From contig DASXEJ010000217.1 of the NCBI GenBank assembly GCA_036490175.1, positions 1-45,329 of the forward strand: a DNA stretch of 45,329 nt, written 5' to 3'. Below the pieces are notes generated by a model, which worked only from the letters and a program-made list of their open reading frames with translations, had not been told where the DNA came from and searched no databases. The DNA comes from Pirellulales bacterium. GTDB taxonomy: Bacteria > Planctomycetota > Planctomycetia > Pirellulales > JACPPG01. The position numbers were made by a program, and so were the translations under genes. Of this stretch, positions 26,810 through 38,404 are shown piece by piece (position 1 is the stretch's first letter; each line of letters starts with the position of its first letter).

Positions 26810-29338
26810 CTAGGGGGTTTTTGTCTTCGGCGGGGAGGCCGGCTGCAGCGGGATTAACTTCACTGTCAGATTCGTGAGCTTGCCGGTGAAGCGGAATGGC
26901 ACCTGATAATCGTCGTCGTCGACCGGCGTGCCCGTATCGGCGCCAATGTCGAACGTTTCATCCCATTGCAGCGTGAGCGGAATCGTACGCGCCATTTTCT
27001 TGCTGGCCACTTCGCGGCCGTCGACCTTCAGGCTGCCGGTGCCCCCCTTGGCCCGGGCCGCGATGCCGGCCAGTAGGCCGACAGCCACCCCGGGAGCCTC
27101 GTGCTTGAATTCGAAAGTCAAAGTGTGTTTGCCCGGTGTCAGGGCTTCGGCCCCTTCCCACCGCAGGCGCTCGAGATCCAACAAGTTCCAAAGGAAAACC
27201 GGCTTTCCCTTGAGAAGATAAAAACCGAAACCGGCGAATCGTCCGCCGCCGGTCACGAGCATCCCCTCGGCGCCCGAGCTGGGAATCTCAACGTCGGCCG
27301 AGATCGTGTACGACTTGCCCAGCAGACTCGGCGCGTCGCCGTGAGGAATGCCGGTCAACTCGCCGGCGTAGCTAAAAGTCGTCCGATCGGCAATGAGATT
27401 CGGTCGTGGTGCCATTAATCGCACGGCTACCGCAGCATCGAGCGGCAGCACCTGGTATTTGGCCGCTTCCACCCACAGCAGTTCTTGCAGTTCCTTGAGT
27501 TTATCGGGATTGGTCGCGGCCAGGTCGTTGCTTTGCGTCCAATCCTTCGTCAGATCGTACAGTTCCCATTCAAAGCCGTTGGCGGGATCATTCGTCGTGG
27601 CGCCGATTAGATTCCACGGTGCCCGTAGCGGCGTGGTGCTGGCGATCCAGCCGTCGTCATAGATCGCTCGATCCCCCATCATCTCGAAGTATTGCGTCTT
27701 GTGCCGCGACGGCTCCTTGGCCGTGGCCTTGTCGAAGGTATATGCCAGGCTTACCCCTTCGATCGGCTTCTGCGGTGTGCCGTTGACCGATTCGGGTTCA
27801 GCGATATTGCAGGCCTCGAGTAGCGTCGGCACGATGTCGATCACGTGATGAAACTGCCAGCGCAGGCCCCCCGCGTCCTTGATCCGCTTCGGCCAGGCGA
27901 TGGCCATGCCTTGCCGCGTCCCCCCAAAGTGCGATGCCACCTGCTTGGTCCATTGAAAGGGCGTGCTGAACGCCCAGGCCCAGGGGACGGCCATGTGATT
28001 GTAGGTGCGCTCCGACCCCCACGCGTCGTAGAACTTCTGCAATTGCACATCGACCGGAACGTTCAAGCCGTTGAAGCAGGCAACTTCGTTAGGCGTGCCC
28101 AGTTGCGTTCCTTCGGCACTGGCGCCGTTGTCGCCGCTGATGTAGATCACGATCGTATTGTCGAGCTTGCCCAAATCCTGCACGGCCTGAATGACGCGGC
28201 CAATTTCGTTGTCGGTATAGGCCAGGTAAGCGGCGTATACTTCGACTTGCCTGGTGTAGAGTTTCTTCTGGTCGGCGTTGAGTGAGTCCCATTCAGGCAA
28301 CAATTCCTTCGGCCACGGCGTGAGCTGCGCGTCCGGCGGTATCACGCCGAGTTTTTTCTGGTTGGCAAAAATCTGCTCGCGCAGGGCATTCCAGCCCATG
28401 TCGAACTTGCCCTTGAATTTCGCAACCCATTCGGGCGTGGGATGATGTGGCGCATGCGTTCCGCCCGGCACGTACTGACAAAAAAACGGCTTATCAGGCG
28501 CGATCTCGTCGAGTTGCTTGATCCAGCCGATCGCGTCGTCGGCCATGGCCGTGATCAAGTTCCAGCCCGGCTTGCCGACGTAGGGGTAAATCGCCGTCGT
28601 GTTGCGAAACAAGTTCGGCTGCCACTGGCTGGTATCGCCGCCAAGGAAGCCATAGAAATACTCGAAGCCCAGGCCGGTGGGCCAGCGATCAAAGGGGCCC
28701 ACCTGGCTGGCCTGAAATTCCGGCGTGTTGTGCGCTTTGCCAAACCACGATGTGCTGTAGCCGTTCTGCTTCAGGATCTCGCCGATCGTGGCCGAGTCCT
28801 TGCCGATCAAGCTGTTGTAGCCCGGGTAGCCGGTAGATTGCTCGGCCACCACGCCGAAGCCGACCGAGTGATGATTGCGTCCTGTCAGCAGCGCGGCGCG
28901 CGTGGGTGAACAGAGCGCGGTGGAATGAAACATCGTGTAGCGCAGGCCGGCCTTGGCCACGCGATCGAGCGCCGGCGTGGGGATCACGCCGCCGAAGGTG
29001 CTGGGGGCGCCGAAGCCGACGTCGTCGGTCATGATCAAGAGCACGTTCGGCGCGCCCTTAGGGGGCACGATTCGTGGCGGCCACGAGGGTTTCGATTGCT
29101 CTGCGTTGAGATTGATGACGCCGCCAAATTTTGCCGGCGGTGGTGGCAGATAGCGGCCGTCGATCGTTTGGGTCGCGTTCGCCGTGGCCGCGGCAACGGC
29201 CTGCGCCTGTTTGGCCTCGGCCGCACTGTCGGCAGCCTGGGCGCGCTCGAGTGATAATGCCTCGCCCGCAATCGCCAGGCAGCACAGCAGCAAGCCGTGC
29301 CGCGCCAAGGCGCAGACTCGTCGATGCGACGATTTCAT
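26810..29338 (-). CDS. Secreted arylsulfatase, Cys-type (large form)
   Basis: An 842-residue sulfatase. Residues 1-36 are a signal peptide ending near A-Q-A-A-D. The metal-binding D-D pair is at 105-106 (L-I-M-T-D-D-V-G-F-G). The active-site Cys143 is in C-S-P-T-R-A-A-L-L-T-G-R, the C-x-P/A-x-R signature converted to formylglycine. H-H-S-V-G-F-G and later Y-I-S-G-D-N-G-A-S-A-E-G add conserved active-site residues. The length and C-terminal beta-rich extension match the large arylsulfatases of planctomycetes and mycobacteria. The start at 29338 is chosen for GGAGGG seven bases upstream. It should act in the periplasm on sulfated substrates such as polysaccharide or aryl sulfates; the substrate is not deducible. 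It needs a formylglycine-generating enzyme encoded elsewhere. Confidence 0.94.
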   Translation of the reverse strand: MKSSHRRVCALARHGLLLCCLAIAGEALSLERAQAADSAAEAKQAQAVAAATANATQTIDGRYLPPPPAKFGGVINLNAEQSKPSWPPRIVPPKGAPNVLLIMTDDVGFGAPSTFGGVIPTPALDRVAKAGLRYTMFHSTALCSPTRAALLTGRNHHSVGFGVVAEQSTGYPGYNSLIGKDSATIGEILKQNGYSTSWFGKAHNTPEFQASQVGPFDRWPTGLGFEYFYGFLGGDTSQWQPNLFRNTTAIYPYVGKPGWNLITAMADDAIGWIKQLDEIAPDKPFFCQYVPGGTHAPHHPTPEWVAKFKGKFDMGWNALREQIFANQKKLGVIPPDAQLTPWPKELLPEWDSLNADQKKLYTRQVEVYAAYLAYTDNEIGRVIQAVQDLGKLDNTIVIYISGDNGASAEGTQLGTPNEVACFNGLNVPVDVQLQKFYDAWGSERTYNHMAVPWAWAFSTPFQWTKQVASHFGGTRQGMAIAWPKRIKDAGGLRWQFHHVIDIVPTLLEACNIAEPESVNGTPQKPIEGVSLAYTFDKATAKEPSRHKTQYFEMMGDRAIYDDGWIASTTPLRAPWNLIGATTNDPANGFEWELYDLTKDWTQSNDLAATNPDKLKELQELLWVEAAKYQVLPLDAAVAVRLMAPRPNLIADRTTFSYAGELTGIPHGDAPSLLGKSYTISADVEIPSSGAEGMLVTGGGRFAGFGFYLLKGKPVFLWNLLDLERLRWEGAEALTPGKHTLTFEFKHEAPGVAVGLLAGIAARAKGGTGSLKVDGREVASKKMARTIPLTLQWDETFDIGADTGTPVDDDDYQVPFRFTGKLTNLTVKLIPLQPASPPKTKTP

Positions 29339-29743
29339 ATCGGTTCCCTCCAATGGTTAATCCTGTCGCGCGTGCGTGATCCGCTCCGCGTCAATCGTAG
29401 CGATAGTTACCCTCGCCAGCGAGACCGCGTCTTCGCGCGTGGCTATTCTAGCAACGTGTCGACGTCGTGCGGCAAGGACGATTACATCCCTCACGCGTAA
29501 AGCTGGGTCGCGGTGTTGCCGTTCGTCGGGATTGCGGCCTCCTTGCGGCCTCGGCGAGTCCCTCGGCACCGGTTCATGTCGTCAGAAATGCAAGTTAGGG
29601 GGCTTGTAATGCCGAACCGTTAGCAGACCATGCGGTAAGGGGGAAAAGTGCCATTTCCACGGTTCGTATCGTCTCTCGACGCTAACCAATAATGTTGTAA
29701 GAACCATTAGCGGCTTTTCTTAAGTCTTCGCGGAAGGAAAAAC
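29339..29743. other. Divergent promoter region between sulfatase and repeat protein
   Basis: About 400 bp serving the sulfatase (-) and the repeat protein (+). The segment just before the plus gene is AT-rich and contains a GCTAA...TTAGC inverted repeat around 29680-29712. GGAAGGA precedes the ATG at 29744. No regulator site could be identified. Confidence 0.45.
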
Positions 29744-31027
29744 ATGTCTCGACTACTGACACCTGTCGCGCTGGTAACCACGCTGTGCTTGGCGGTTTCG
29801 ATTACGGACGCCGCCCAGCGCGGCCGCGGCGGTGCCAAGGAAGGTGGCGAGCGCAATGCAGCATCGCGCGAGGGCAGCTCGCGCAAGACGCAAGGCGAGG
29901 GCTCAAAATCGGCAGGTAATAAAGCGCCCGGAGGAGAATGGTCCGAGCGTTCGCACAGCGGCCCGACGAATCATGCACAAACGGGCGGCCAGGGAGAACA
30001 CTCGGCCGCCGCCGGGGCCGCAGCAACCAATCGAAACGGGACGTCGGCCACAGGCAAGCAAGGCGCTGCCGCAGGCGCAGCGGCCGCGAATCGCAATGCG
30101 CCGGCAGCGACAGGCGCGCAAGGTGCAGCAGCCGGTGCTGCGGCCGTAAACCGAAATAACCCGACAGCCACGGGCGCACAGGGCGCCGCCGCAGGAGCAG
30201 CAGCCGCGAACCGCAATTCACCTCCAGTCTCTGGCGCCCAAGGTGCCGCGGCCGGCGCCGCTGCGGCCAATCGTAATTCCCCGCAGTTATCCGGCGCGCA
30301 GGGCGCTGCCGCAGGCGCCGCCGTAGCAAATCGTAACTCGCCCGAGATTTCCGGCGCCGCCGGATACGCCGCGGTGAGAAACTCGGCGAACACCTCGGGC
30401 TTCTACGGCTCTGGATGGTACGGCGCTCATCCGAACGCTTGGGTCGGCACGGGCTGGGGCGCTGGGGGCATCTGGGCACCGACTGCCTGGGGCACCTTTG
30501 CCGGGATGTACGGATACGGCAACAACACACCGCTGTCGTATAACTACGGCGGCAACGTGGCCTACCAGAATGGCAATGTGGTCATGAACGGCCAGTCCCT
30601 CGGCACGGCCAGCGCATTCAGCCAACAAGCGGCTGATTTGGCCGAGACCGGCGCACAGGCCGATGTCGCAGGCACCGAGAAATGGCTTCCCCTGGGCGTC
30701 TTTGCCATGGTACGCAACGAGCAACAGCACCCCCAGCTCATCCTGCAAATGGCAGTCAACGAGCAAGGCATTTTGCGTGGCAACTATACCGACGAAGTGT
30801 CGGGCCATACGGCGCCGATTCACGGCGCTGTCGACAAGCAAACGCAACGCGCTGCCTGGACCGTGGGCGACAACAAGTCCACCGTCATGGAAGCCGGCCT
30901 GAACAATCTCACCCAGAACGAAGCGCCGGCGCTGATCCACAAGAACGGCAAGACCGACCATTGGATCCTGGTGCGCCTCGAGCAGCCGAAAGAAGTCGGC
31001 GCCGCGCCAACCGAATCCGGGCGATAA
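29744..31027 (+). CDS. Exported repeat protein, planctomycete 'mu-protocadherin-like'
   Basis: A 427-residue secreted protein. Residues 1-24 are a signal peptide (L-L-T-P-V-A-L-V-T-T-L-C-L-A-V-S). Residues 25-83 are a Gly/Arg/Ser/Lys-rich basic region. Six 20-residue repeats with core Q-G-A-A-A-G-A-A-A-A-N-R-N follow at 84-203. A Gly/Tyr/Trp-rich stretch (about 210-265) leads into a C-terminal domain with W-L-P-L-G-V-F-A-M-V-R-N-E, G-N-Y-T-D-E-V-S-G, Q-R-A-A-W-T-V-G-D-N-K and H-K-N-G-K-T-D-H-W-I-L-V-R-L. That last domain is common in planctomycete proteins labelled 'mu-protocadherin'; there is no real homology to animal protocadherin. Role is unknown, possibly cell surface or matrix. Confidence 0.83.
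   Translation: MSRLLTPVALVTTLCLAVSITDAAQRGRGGAKEGGERNAASREGSSRKTQGEGSKSAGNKAPGGEWSERSHSGPTNHAQTGGQGEHSAAAGAAATNRNGTSATGKQGAAAGAAAANRNAPAATGAQGAAAGAAAVNRNNPTATGAQGAAAGAAAANRNSPPVSGAQGAAAGAAAANRNSPQLSGAQGAAAGAAVANRNSPEISGAAGYAAVRNSANTSGFYGSGWYGAHPNAWVGTGWGAGGIWAPTAWGTFAGMYGYGNNTPLSYNYGGNVAYQNGNVVMNGQSLGTASAFSQQAADLAETGAQADVAGTEKWLPLGVFAMVRNEQQHPQLILQMAVNEQGILRGNYTDEVSGHTAPIHGAVDKQTQRAAWTVGDNKSTVMEAGLNNLTQNEAPALIHKNGKTDHWILVRLEQPKEVGAAPTESGR
29993..30352 (+). repeat. Six 60-bp in-frame tandem repeats
   Basis: Units start at 29993, 30053, 30113, 30173, 30233 and 30293, each coding 20 residues around Q-G-A-A-A-G-A-A-A-A-N-R-N followed by a variable five-residue tail. Amino acids are much better conserved than third codon positions, so the array is old enough to have diverged silently and is held by selection on the protein. 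Confidence 0.9.
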
Positions 31028-31107
31028 TACAGCCAGACGATTTGCCACCGCCGAGCCGCAGGGGCAAGCGCGCTTTGCTCGCCCTCGCGTTCGAGCAATC
31101 GAACAGC

Positions 31108-32124
31108 CTAACGGTCAAACGCGAAAATCCGCTTCCAGTCGTTCTTCATGCTGATCACGCTCCATCCCTGCTTGTGGGCTTCGGCCGCCAGGTCGGCGGA
31201 GAATGTGCCGACTATGGACTGTGCCCCGTAGGCGTACTCGCGCTCGGCATCGTCGTGATGTACCAGCATCATCAGCCGCGCGCCTTCGCCCGCCTGCGTC
31301 CATTCCAGCATCTGCTGGTCTCCGGTGGAATTACCGAACGCCGCGTACGGCCGTAGCCCAATAAAAAGATTTATCGCTTCCGGCTTTCCACCACGATCGT
31401 CTATCAGCAATACCTCGGGCAGCTTTGCCAAGCGCGGTTTGCCGTCCGGACCCGTTTCATATTTCACTTTGGCGGCCGAACCCACGACTTGCTCGGGCGG
31501 AATTCCATACACCTTCTCCGCGTACACGCGCACGAATTCCTGGCCCCCGCCCGTAACGATGTAGGTTTTGAAACCTTTGTCGCGCAGATACCGGATGACT
31601 TCCACCATGGGCTGATAGACCAGCTCGGTGTAAGGTCGCTTGAAGCGTGGGTGAATGGCCGTGGCCAGCCAGTTCCTGGCCATTTCCTGAAACTCCTGCA
31701 CCGTCATACCGGCGTGAGTCTCGGCCATGACGCGTTCGAAGTCCTGAATCGTAAATCGCTGCATCGCGTCGCGATCACCCGACAGAATCGACCGAAACGG
31801 TTCCTGTGTTTTCCATTCCGGATGCCGCGGCGCGAGTGCCTCGACGCGATCGAATGCGAAGGTCACCTGCGTGTAGATCGGTTGCTCGACCCACAGCGTG
31901 CCATCCTGGTCGAACGTGGCGATGCGTTTGTCCGGCGCCACATAACGCGGGTTACCCTCGGTCGTAGTCGCTTGCGCGAACTCGACGATGGCCCGTTTGG
32001 CAGGACAATCGTTCCACGAGGCAAGCGGATCCGTCTGCGCACGCAAGGACGCAGTGCCCAACAGCAGGCCACAAATCGCCAACAGCGGCGCGCGCCGAAA
32101 CGCAGAAAGAACAAGCATGCTCAT
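31108..32124 (-). CDS. Exported HAD-superfamily phosphatase
   Basis: A 338-residue protein with a signal peptide (residues 1-30, ending near L-R-A-Q). HAD motif I is F-D-Q-D-G-T-L-W-V-E-Q-P with Asp72 and Asp74. The cap region follows. Motif II is around Y-I-V-T-G-G-G-Q-E-F. Motif III lies near K-P-R-L-A-K, and motif IV is L-I-D-D-R-G-G-K-P-E-A, followed by A-F-G-N-S-T-G-D-Q-Q-M-L. Exported HAD proteins of this type remove phosphate from small molecules; the substrate is unknown. It starts 47 bp after the stop of the second sulfatase on the same strand, so the two are probably co-transcribed and could act on the same periplasmic substrate pool. That pairing is inference. Confidence 0.9.
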   Translation of the reverse strand: MSMLVLSAFRRAPLLAICGLLLGTASLRAQTDPLASWNDCPAKRAIVEFAQATTTEGNPRYVAPDKRIATFDQDGTLWVEQPIYTQVTFAFDRVEALAPRHPEWKTQEPFRSILSGDRDAMQRFTIQDFERVMAETHAGMTVQEFQEMARNWLATAIHPRFKRPYTELVYQPMVEVIRYLRDKGFKTYIVTGGGQEFVRVYAEKVYGIPPEQVVGSAAKVKYETGPDGKPRLAKLPEVLLIDDRGGKPEAINLFIGLRPYAAFGNSTGDQQMLEWTQAGEGARLMMLVHHDDAEREYAYGAQSIVGTFSADLAAEAHKQGWSVISMKNDWKRIFAFDR

Positions 32125-32171
32125 CGTCTCACAGGGCAGGTCGCGTAATTTCAGGCGCAGCTTTCAAAGTG

Positions 32172-33794
32172 CTATTTTCCTTTTTGGCCCTGAATGGCTT
32201 TCAGGATTTGCTCCTTCACCGCTTCCATATTGAAGCTGGCGCCTTTTTGCATTGGCGGAAAATCGATAAAACTTTGCGCCCCCTTCGCCACCTCTTGTTG
32301 CACGAAGACAAAACGCCAGAACTCGTAGACGAACCAGTTGTAGAAGCTGAGCGAACCGCCCTTGCCGTCGGGCATGCCTGTTCGCTCGAACGGGTCCAAT
32401 CGCAGGTTGACCAGGATCGGCCAATCCACCTTCTCGGTCGCGCCTAGCCAGCCGTTCGGCTGATTGGTGAAGCGATACTTAAAGTCGTCGATCCGCACGG
32501 CGCTGAGCGTGCTCTCGGTGAAGTAGTAGATCTCGTGCCGCTTCGAAGGGCCCTTTCCCGTGATCAAGTCCATCTGGTTGTAACCATCGAGATGAACCTT
32601 GTAGGTGGTATCGCCGAGCTGCTTGCCCTTGGTCAGCTCTTCGGCGATATTCGGATTGCCTGCCGCGGCGCAGAAGGTCGGGAACCAATCGAGACCCGAG
32701 ACAATGCTGTTCTCGACCTTGCCGGCCGGTACCTGGCCGGGCCAGCGAATGATCATCGGCGCGCGAAAGCCACCTTCCATTGCCGTCCCCTTGCCGCCGG
32801 CGAACGGCGTCTGGCCGCCGTCGGGCCAGGTGAAGTTTTCACAGCCGTTATCGCTGCTAAAGGCCACGATCGTATCGTTCTCCATGCCTTCGTCGGCCAG
32901 CTTCTTCATCACCGCCCCCACGATGTCATCCAGTTGTGCCATGCCGGCCTCCTGGATCGACCAGCCATTTTGCGAGTTGCGCATCTTCTGGTACTTGTCC
33001 GACAGGTGAGTCACCACGTGCATGCGCGTGGGATTCAGCCACACGAAGAACGGTTTGCCATCCTTCTTGGTCTTGTCGATGAACTTCACGGTGGCCTCGA
33101 GAATCTCGTCGTCGACCGTTTCCATCCGCTTGGGATACAACTCGCCGGCGTCCTCGATCTTTTGCTTGCCAATCTTGCCCCACCGCGGCTGCACGGTCGC
33201 ATCGTCCTTGTCCGTGGCCCAACTATGGAGCATGTTGCGCGGCCCGACTTTGTCTTTAAGCTCCTGCGGGTAGTTGGGGTGCGCGGGATCCTCCATCGCA
33301 TCCAGGTGATACAGGTAGCCAAAGAACTCGTCGAACCCGTGGACGGTGGGAAGAAACTCGTTCTTATCCCCCAAGTGATTCTTGCCGAATTGACCCGTGG
33401 CGTAGCCCATGCTGCGCAGTGCCGTGGCAATCGTGGGGGCCTGCGCTGGCATGCCCAGCGATGCTCCGGCTTGTCCCACCGTGGTCAGGCCAGTGCGAAT
33501 GGGCAGCTCGCCGGTGATGAAGTTGGCCCGGCCGGCAGTGCAACTCGCCTCGGCATAGTAATCGGTGAAAATCATCCCCTGCGCGGCCAGGCGGTCGAGA
33601 TTGGGCGTGCGTCCGGCCATCATCCCGCGGTGATAGGCGCCGACGTTAAACCAGCCGATATCATCCCCCATGATGAAGATGATGTTCGGCTTTTTAGCTG
33701 GTTTCTGCGCCAATGCCGGCGTGGCCGCCAACAGCGGCGTGAACATCGCCAAGATTATTGCGCCGTAAAGTGTGCCACGATTTCCGAATCTCAT
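32172..33794 (-). CDS. Secreted arylsulfatase, Cys-type
   Basis: A 540-residue sulfatase of usual length. Residues 1-30 are a signal peptide ending near A-L-A-Q. The metal-binding Asp pair is at 44-45 (I-I-F-I-M-G-D-D-I-G-W). Active-site Cys85 is in A-S-C-T-A-G-R-A-N-F-I-T-G, where C-T-A-G-R fits the C-x-A/P-x-R formylglycine signature. F-S-S-D-N-G-C-E-N supplies the later metal ligands. The start at 33794 has GGAG eight bases upstream; the open frame further up has no similarity. It is likely periplasmic or surface-located and is followed by the HAD phosphatase gene. It is clearly diverged from the larger sulfatase at 26810-29338, so the two are not a recent duplication. Confidence 0.94.
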   Translation of the reverse strand: MRFGNRGTLYGAIILAMFTPLLAATPALAQKPAKKPNIIFIMGDDIGWFNVGAYHRGMMAGRTPNLDRLAAQGMIFTDYYAEASCTAGRANFITGELPIRTGLTTVGQAGASLGMPAQAPTIATALRSMGYATGQFGKNHLGDKNEFLPTVHGFDEFFGYLYHLDAMEDPAHPNYPQELKDKVGPRNMLHSWATDKDDATVQPRWGKIGKQKIEDAGELYPKRMETVDDEILEATVKFIDKTKKDGKPFFVWLNPTRMHVVTHLSDKYQKMRNSQNGWSIQEAGMAQLDDIVGAVMKKLADEGMENDTIVAFSSDNGCENFTWPDGGQTPFAGGKGTAMEGGFRAPMIIRWPGQVPAGKVENSIVSGLDWFPTFCAAAGNPNIAEELTKGKQLGDTTYKVHLDGYNQMDLITGKGPSKRHEIYYFTESTLSAVRIDDFKYRFTNQPNGWLGATEKVDWPILVNLRLDPFERTGMPDGKGGSLSFYNWFVYEFWRFVFVQQEVAKGAQSFIDFPPMQKGASFNMEAVKEQILKAIQGQKGK

Positions 33795-33965
33795 CGGTAT
33801 GTCTCCAGAAGGGAGGACGTGTTTTGTCAATCGCGTGGTCCATCGCACGATCGTTCGTCATGCGTACGAAAGCGATCAGCCCTCGATTCCGAATGGAATG
33901 GAAAAGCCACGCCCAGTATAGAACTCGACCAAGCGATTGCAACGAAAGTCTGATCCGCGATCAAA

Positions 33966-35552
33966 CTACGATTGGTTGCGGATCATGTCTGACGCTTTTT
34001 CCGCAATCATGATCACCGGCGCGTTGGTATTCCCACCGACAATGCTTGGCATGACCGCGGCATCAATCACGCGCAAACCCGCTACGCCGCGCACACGGAG
34101 CTGCGGATCGACGACCGACGTTTCATCCTGCCCCATGCGGCACGTGCCCACCGGGTGGTAAACCGTTTGCGCGTTCTGTCGGATATGGTCGGCAATCTCC
34201 TCGTCGCTTTGCGCGCTTGAGCCCGGGCAGAACTCGGGTCCGCAATAGGGTGCCAGAGCGCGGGCTGCGGCAATCCGCCGCGCCAATTTCACGCCGTCAA
34301 CCAACACCTGCAAGTCGTCGGCCGCGGCCAGATAGTTTGGCTCGATGCGCGGCGCGTGCAGCGGATCATTATCGACTAAAGCGATGCTACCCCGGCTCTG
34401 CGGCCGCAACAGCGTCGGACCGATCGTAAATCCATGCCCGGCCGGCCGCACGAATCCATGATCCAGATAATAGGCGGGTCCGAAGTGCAGCTGCAAATCG
34501 GCCTCGGGCAATTCGGGCTGCGTCCGCGCAAAGCCGCCCGCCTCGCCTACGTTAGACGTAAACGCTCCGCGCCTCAGCAGCAGATACTTCAGTAAGTTCA
34601 GCAGCGTCTCGGCGCTGGCCAGCGAAATCGGCTCAGTGCACTCGAACGCCACGGGCACAATCAGATGATCTTGTAGGTTCTGCCCCACGCCGGGCAAGTC
34701 CACCATGACGGGGATGCCTAGCGACGCGAGATGCCCGGCCGGCCCGATGCCCGACAGCAGCAACAATTGCGGCGAATTGATCGCCCCGCCGCACAGCAAT
34801 ACCTCGCGCGCAGCGCGCACCCGTTCTAACTTACCGCCGCGGCTGAATTCGACTCCGGCGGCGCGGCCCCCCTCGATCAGTACACGTGTCGCATGCGCGT
34901 GGGTCAGAACTTTCAGATTGCCGCGCTTCAGCACGGGCTTCAGGTAAGCGGCCGCGGTGCTATGCCGCGCCCCTCGTCGCTGCGTGACTTGAAAAATGCC
35001 CACGCCCGGTTGACTGGCGCCGTTGAAATCGTCATTGGCCGGCAAGCCGCTTTCGACGCCTGCGGCGACAAACGCCCTCGACAGCGGATGCACATGGCGC
35101 AAGTCCGAGACCCACAACGGGCCGCCGGTGCCATGCCACGTGTTCGCGCCGCGCTCCTGATTCTCGGCGCGCTTGAAGTAGGGTAGCACGTCACGGTAGC
35201 CCCACCCCGTGGCGCCCGCTGCTTGCCAATCGTCGTAGTCGCGTCCGGCGCCGCGCATATAGATCATGGCATTGATCGAACTGCACCCTCCCAGCACCTT
35301 GCCGCGCGGCCAATAGAGCGTGCGTCCGGCCAGCTGTGGTTGCGGCTCGGTCTGATAATCCCAGTCGAGCGGCGTTTTGAATAACTTCGAAAAGGCGATA
35401 GGAATATGTATGTCCGCCCGGCGGTCCGGGCCGCCCGCTTCGAGCAACAGCACCCGCGCCGCGGAGCTCTCGCTGAGCCGGTTGGCTAGCACGCAGCCGG
35501 CCGAACCTGCGCCGACAATTACATAGTCGAATTCTGTTGCCGACGAGCTCAA
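33966..35552 (-). CDS. GMC-family FAD oxidoreductase (choline dehydrogenase-like)
   Basis: A 528-residue flavoprotein starting at TTG. That codon has GGGAGG six bases upstream and is followed at once by the FAD-binding strand [18 protein letters not shown], so it fits better than any upstream ATG. GMC signature 1 is at [16 protein letters not shown]. Signature 2 is at [16 protein letters not shown]. The catalytic His is in [10 protein letters not shown], and the partner Asn in G-G-N-T-N-A-P-V. It oxidises an alcohol to aldehyde or ketone; choline is only one possibility, and no betaine genes are nearby. No signal peptide. Confidence 0.93.
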   Translation of the reverse strand: MSSSATEFDYVIVGAGSAGCVLANRLSESSAARVLLLEAGGPDRRADIHIPIAFSKLFKTPLDWDYQTEPQPQLAGRTLYWPRGKVLGGCSSINAMIYMRGAGRDYDDWQAAGATGWGYRDVLPYFKRAENQERGANTWHGTGGPLWVSDLRHVHPLSRAFVAAGVESGLPANDDFNGASQPGVGIFQVTQRRGARHSTAAAYLKPVLKRGNLKVLTHAHATRVLIEGGRAAGVEFSRGGKLERVRAAREVLLCGGAINSPQLLLLSGIGPAGHLASLGIPVMVDLPGVGQNLQDHLIVPVAFECTEPISLASAETLLNLLKYLLLRRGAFTSNVGEAGGFARTQPELPEADLQLHFGPAYYLDHGFVRPAGHGFTIGPTLLRPQSRGSIALVDNDPLHAPRIEPNYLAAADDLQVLVDGVKLARRIAAARALAPYCGPEFCPGSSAQSDEEIADHIRQNAQTVYHPVGTCRMGQDETSVVDPQLRVRGVAGLRVIDAAVMPSIVGGNTNAPVIMIAEKASDMIRNQS

Positions 35553-36193
35553 TCGAGTCCTCCCGCCGCACTTTCGAGAGTCGCATTGCCGAACGGCCGA
35601 GCCGACCACGGGAATCGTGTCGAGAACCCGGCGAACGATACCGCCGTCAGGCGAAATTACAGTCGCGAAATACCACAGTCGCGTGCAATCGCGGGGCGCG
35701 ACATCTATATAGCGGTGTTGGCCAACTATTCGACGCGGACTAAGTGCCGCGATGCTATCACGCGAGCACCCTATCCAGCTACTAAATCCGGCCTGATCGT
35801 GCGTTACTGCGGGCGCCAAGCCGCAAAAGTCCGTTGCGCCCTATCGGGTTAGCTCGCTATCAACCCCGCGGTCGACCGCATTCCATTCCTGCGCCGGAGA
35901 TCGCTCTTTGTAGACCGGCCTATCCGCCACAAAGTATTTCTGGTATGATTCTTACGGTTTGCCTTGCCCGAGGATCGTCGGCATAGTTTGGACCTTGGGC
36001 CCCCCGACGCAGCGGCAGACTACAAGCCCGGCGGCGACCGCCGGCTCGCCCGTGCCAGTGCCGCCCTCGCGGGGCACCCGTTTGTTGCCTTTGGGCGGAC
36101 GTTCCCTACTTGCTGGCCCGTACACGCTGGCTGCGATCGAGCAACTTGCCGGTCGAGCTGCCTACCACCCGGTTCATCCGGGACTTAGGACCA
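35553..36193. other. Long divergent intergenic region ahead of typA
   Basis: About 640 bp between the GMC gene (-) and typA (+). Possible -10-like TATGAT at 35944-35949 would give a leader of nearly 240 bases, but no matching -35 is seen. A perfect 7-bp hairpin CCGGCGG-CGA-CCGCCGG at 36029-36045 lies in that leader. The frame upstream of the typA ATG is open but has no similarity and no ribosome-binding site. Confidence 0.45.
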
Positions 36194-38008
<1,815 letters not shown>

Positions 38009-38283
38009 GCCAGGGCGCATCGCGACGACGGAAATTAGCCGCGTCACAAACATCTTAAATCGCGCGAAGTTGGCACGTCAGAAGATCGTGCCGCGCCACG
38101 GCTAACTTGATGTTGCTTCGTCGGCTTGGCGCGCTTCGCGGCTCCCTCTCGCCGCATTTCTTGGGGCGACTTACCGCGGCCGGCTTCACGGCCTGCGGCG
38201 TTCGCTGCCATGCCGTAGAATTCGAGGCATGCGAACAGACCCCCCATTGACGTTGCGCGGACAGAAATCCGCTCGAAACTGCA

Positions 38284-38299
38284 TATTTCCCGGGAAATA
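38284..38299. promoter_or_regulatory. Perfect 16-bp palindrome, candidate regulator site
   Basis: TATTTCCCGGGAAATA is an exact palindrome; two more base pairs match outside it after one mismatch (38281-38302). It lies about 330 bp ahead of the glycosyltransferase ATG. Its symmetry suggests a dimeric DNA-binding protein. Confidence 0.45.
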
Positions 38300-38339
38300 C
38301 GCACTTGTCCGTACGTCAATGGTCAATTGTTGTAGTGGT

Positions 38340-38366
38340 GAATAATTCCATAAATTGAATAATTCC
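38340..38366. repeat. Direct repeat pair of an odd palindrome
   Basis: GAATAATTCC occurs at 38340-38349 and again at 38357-38366, 17 bp start to start. The core GAATAATTC is itself symmetric. The pair may be two half-sites of an operator. Confidence 0.5.
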
Positions 38367-38388
38367 CCCCGGACGGCAGGCAGTTTTT

Positions 38389-38404
38389 TGGGGTATTCAC
38401 CCCA
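38389..38404. promoter_or_regulatory. Compact hairpin TGGGGT-ATTC-ACCCCA
   Basis: Perfect 6-bp stem with a four-base loop, preceded by five T residues. TATTCACC here (38394-38401) is the reverse complement of GGTGAATA at 38337-38344, linking it to the GAATAATTCC repeats. On the minus strand it would be a hairpin followed by A-to-U-rich transcript, so a minus-strand terminator is also possible. Confidence 0.4.

Noticed and set aside
29993-30352. Regular 60-bp repeats considered as a CRISPR-like array
   Set aside because: The repeats are in frame within a signal-peptide protein, directly adjacent without spacers, and conserved at protein level.
32535-33953. A 472-codon plus-strand frame across the second sulfatase
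   Set aside because: Antisense to a sulfatase with signal peptide and active-site motif; no domain in the plus reading.
38044-38319. Basic 91-codon minus-strand frame after typA
   Set aside because: No ribosome-binding site at either possible start, no motif, low-complexity Arg/Ala/Ser content.
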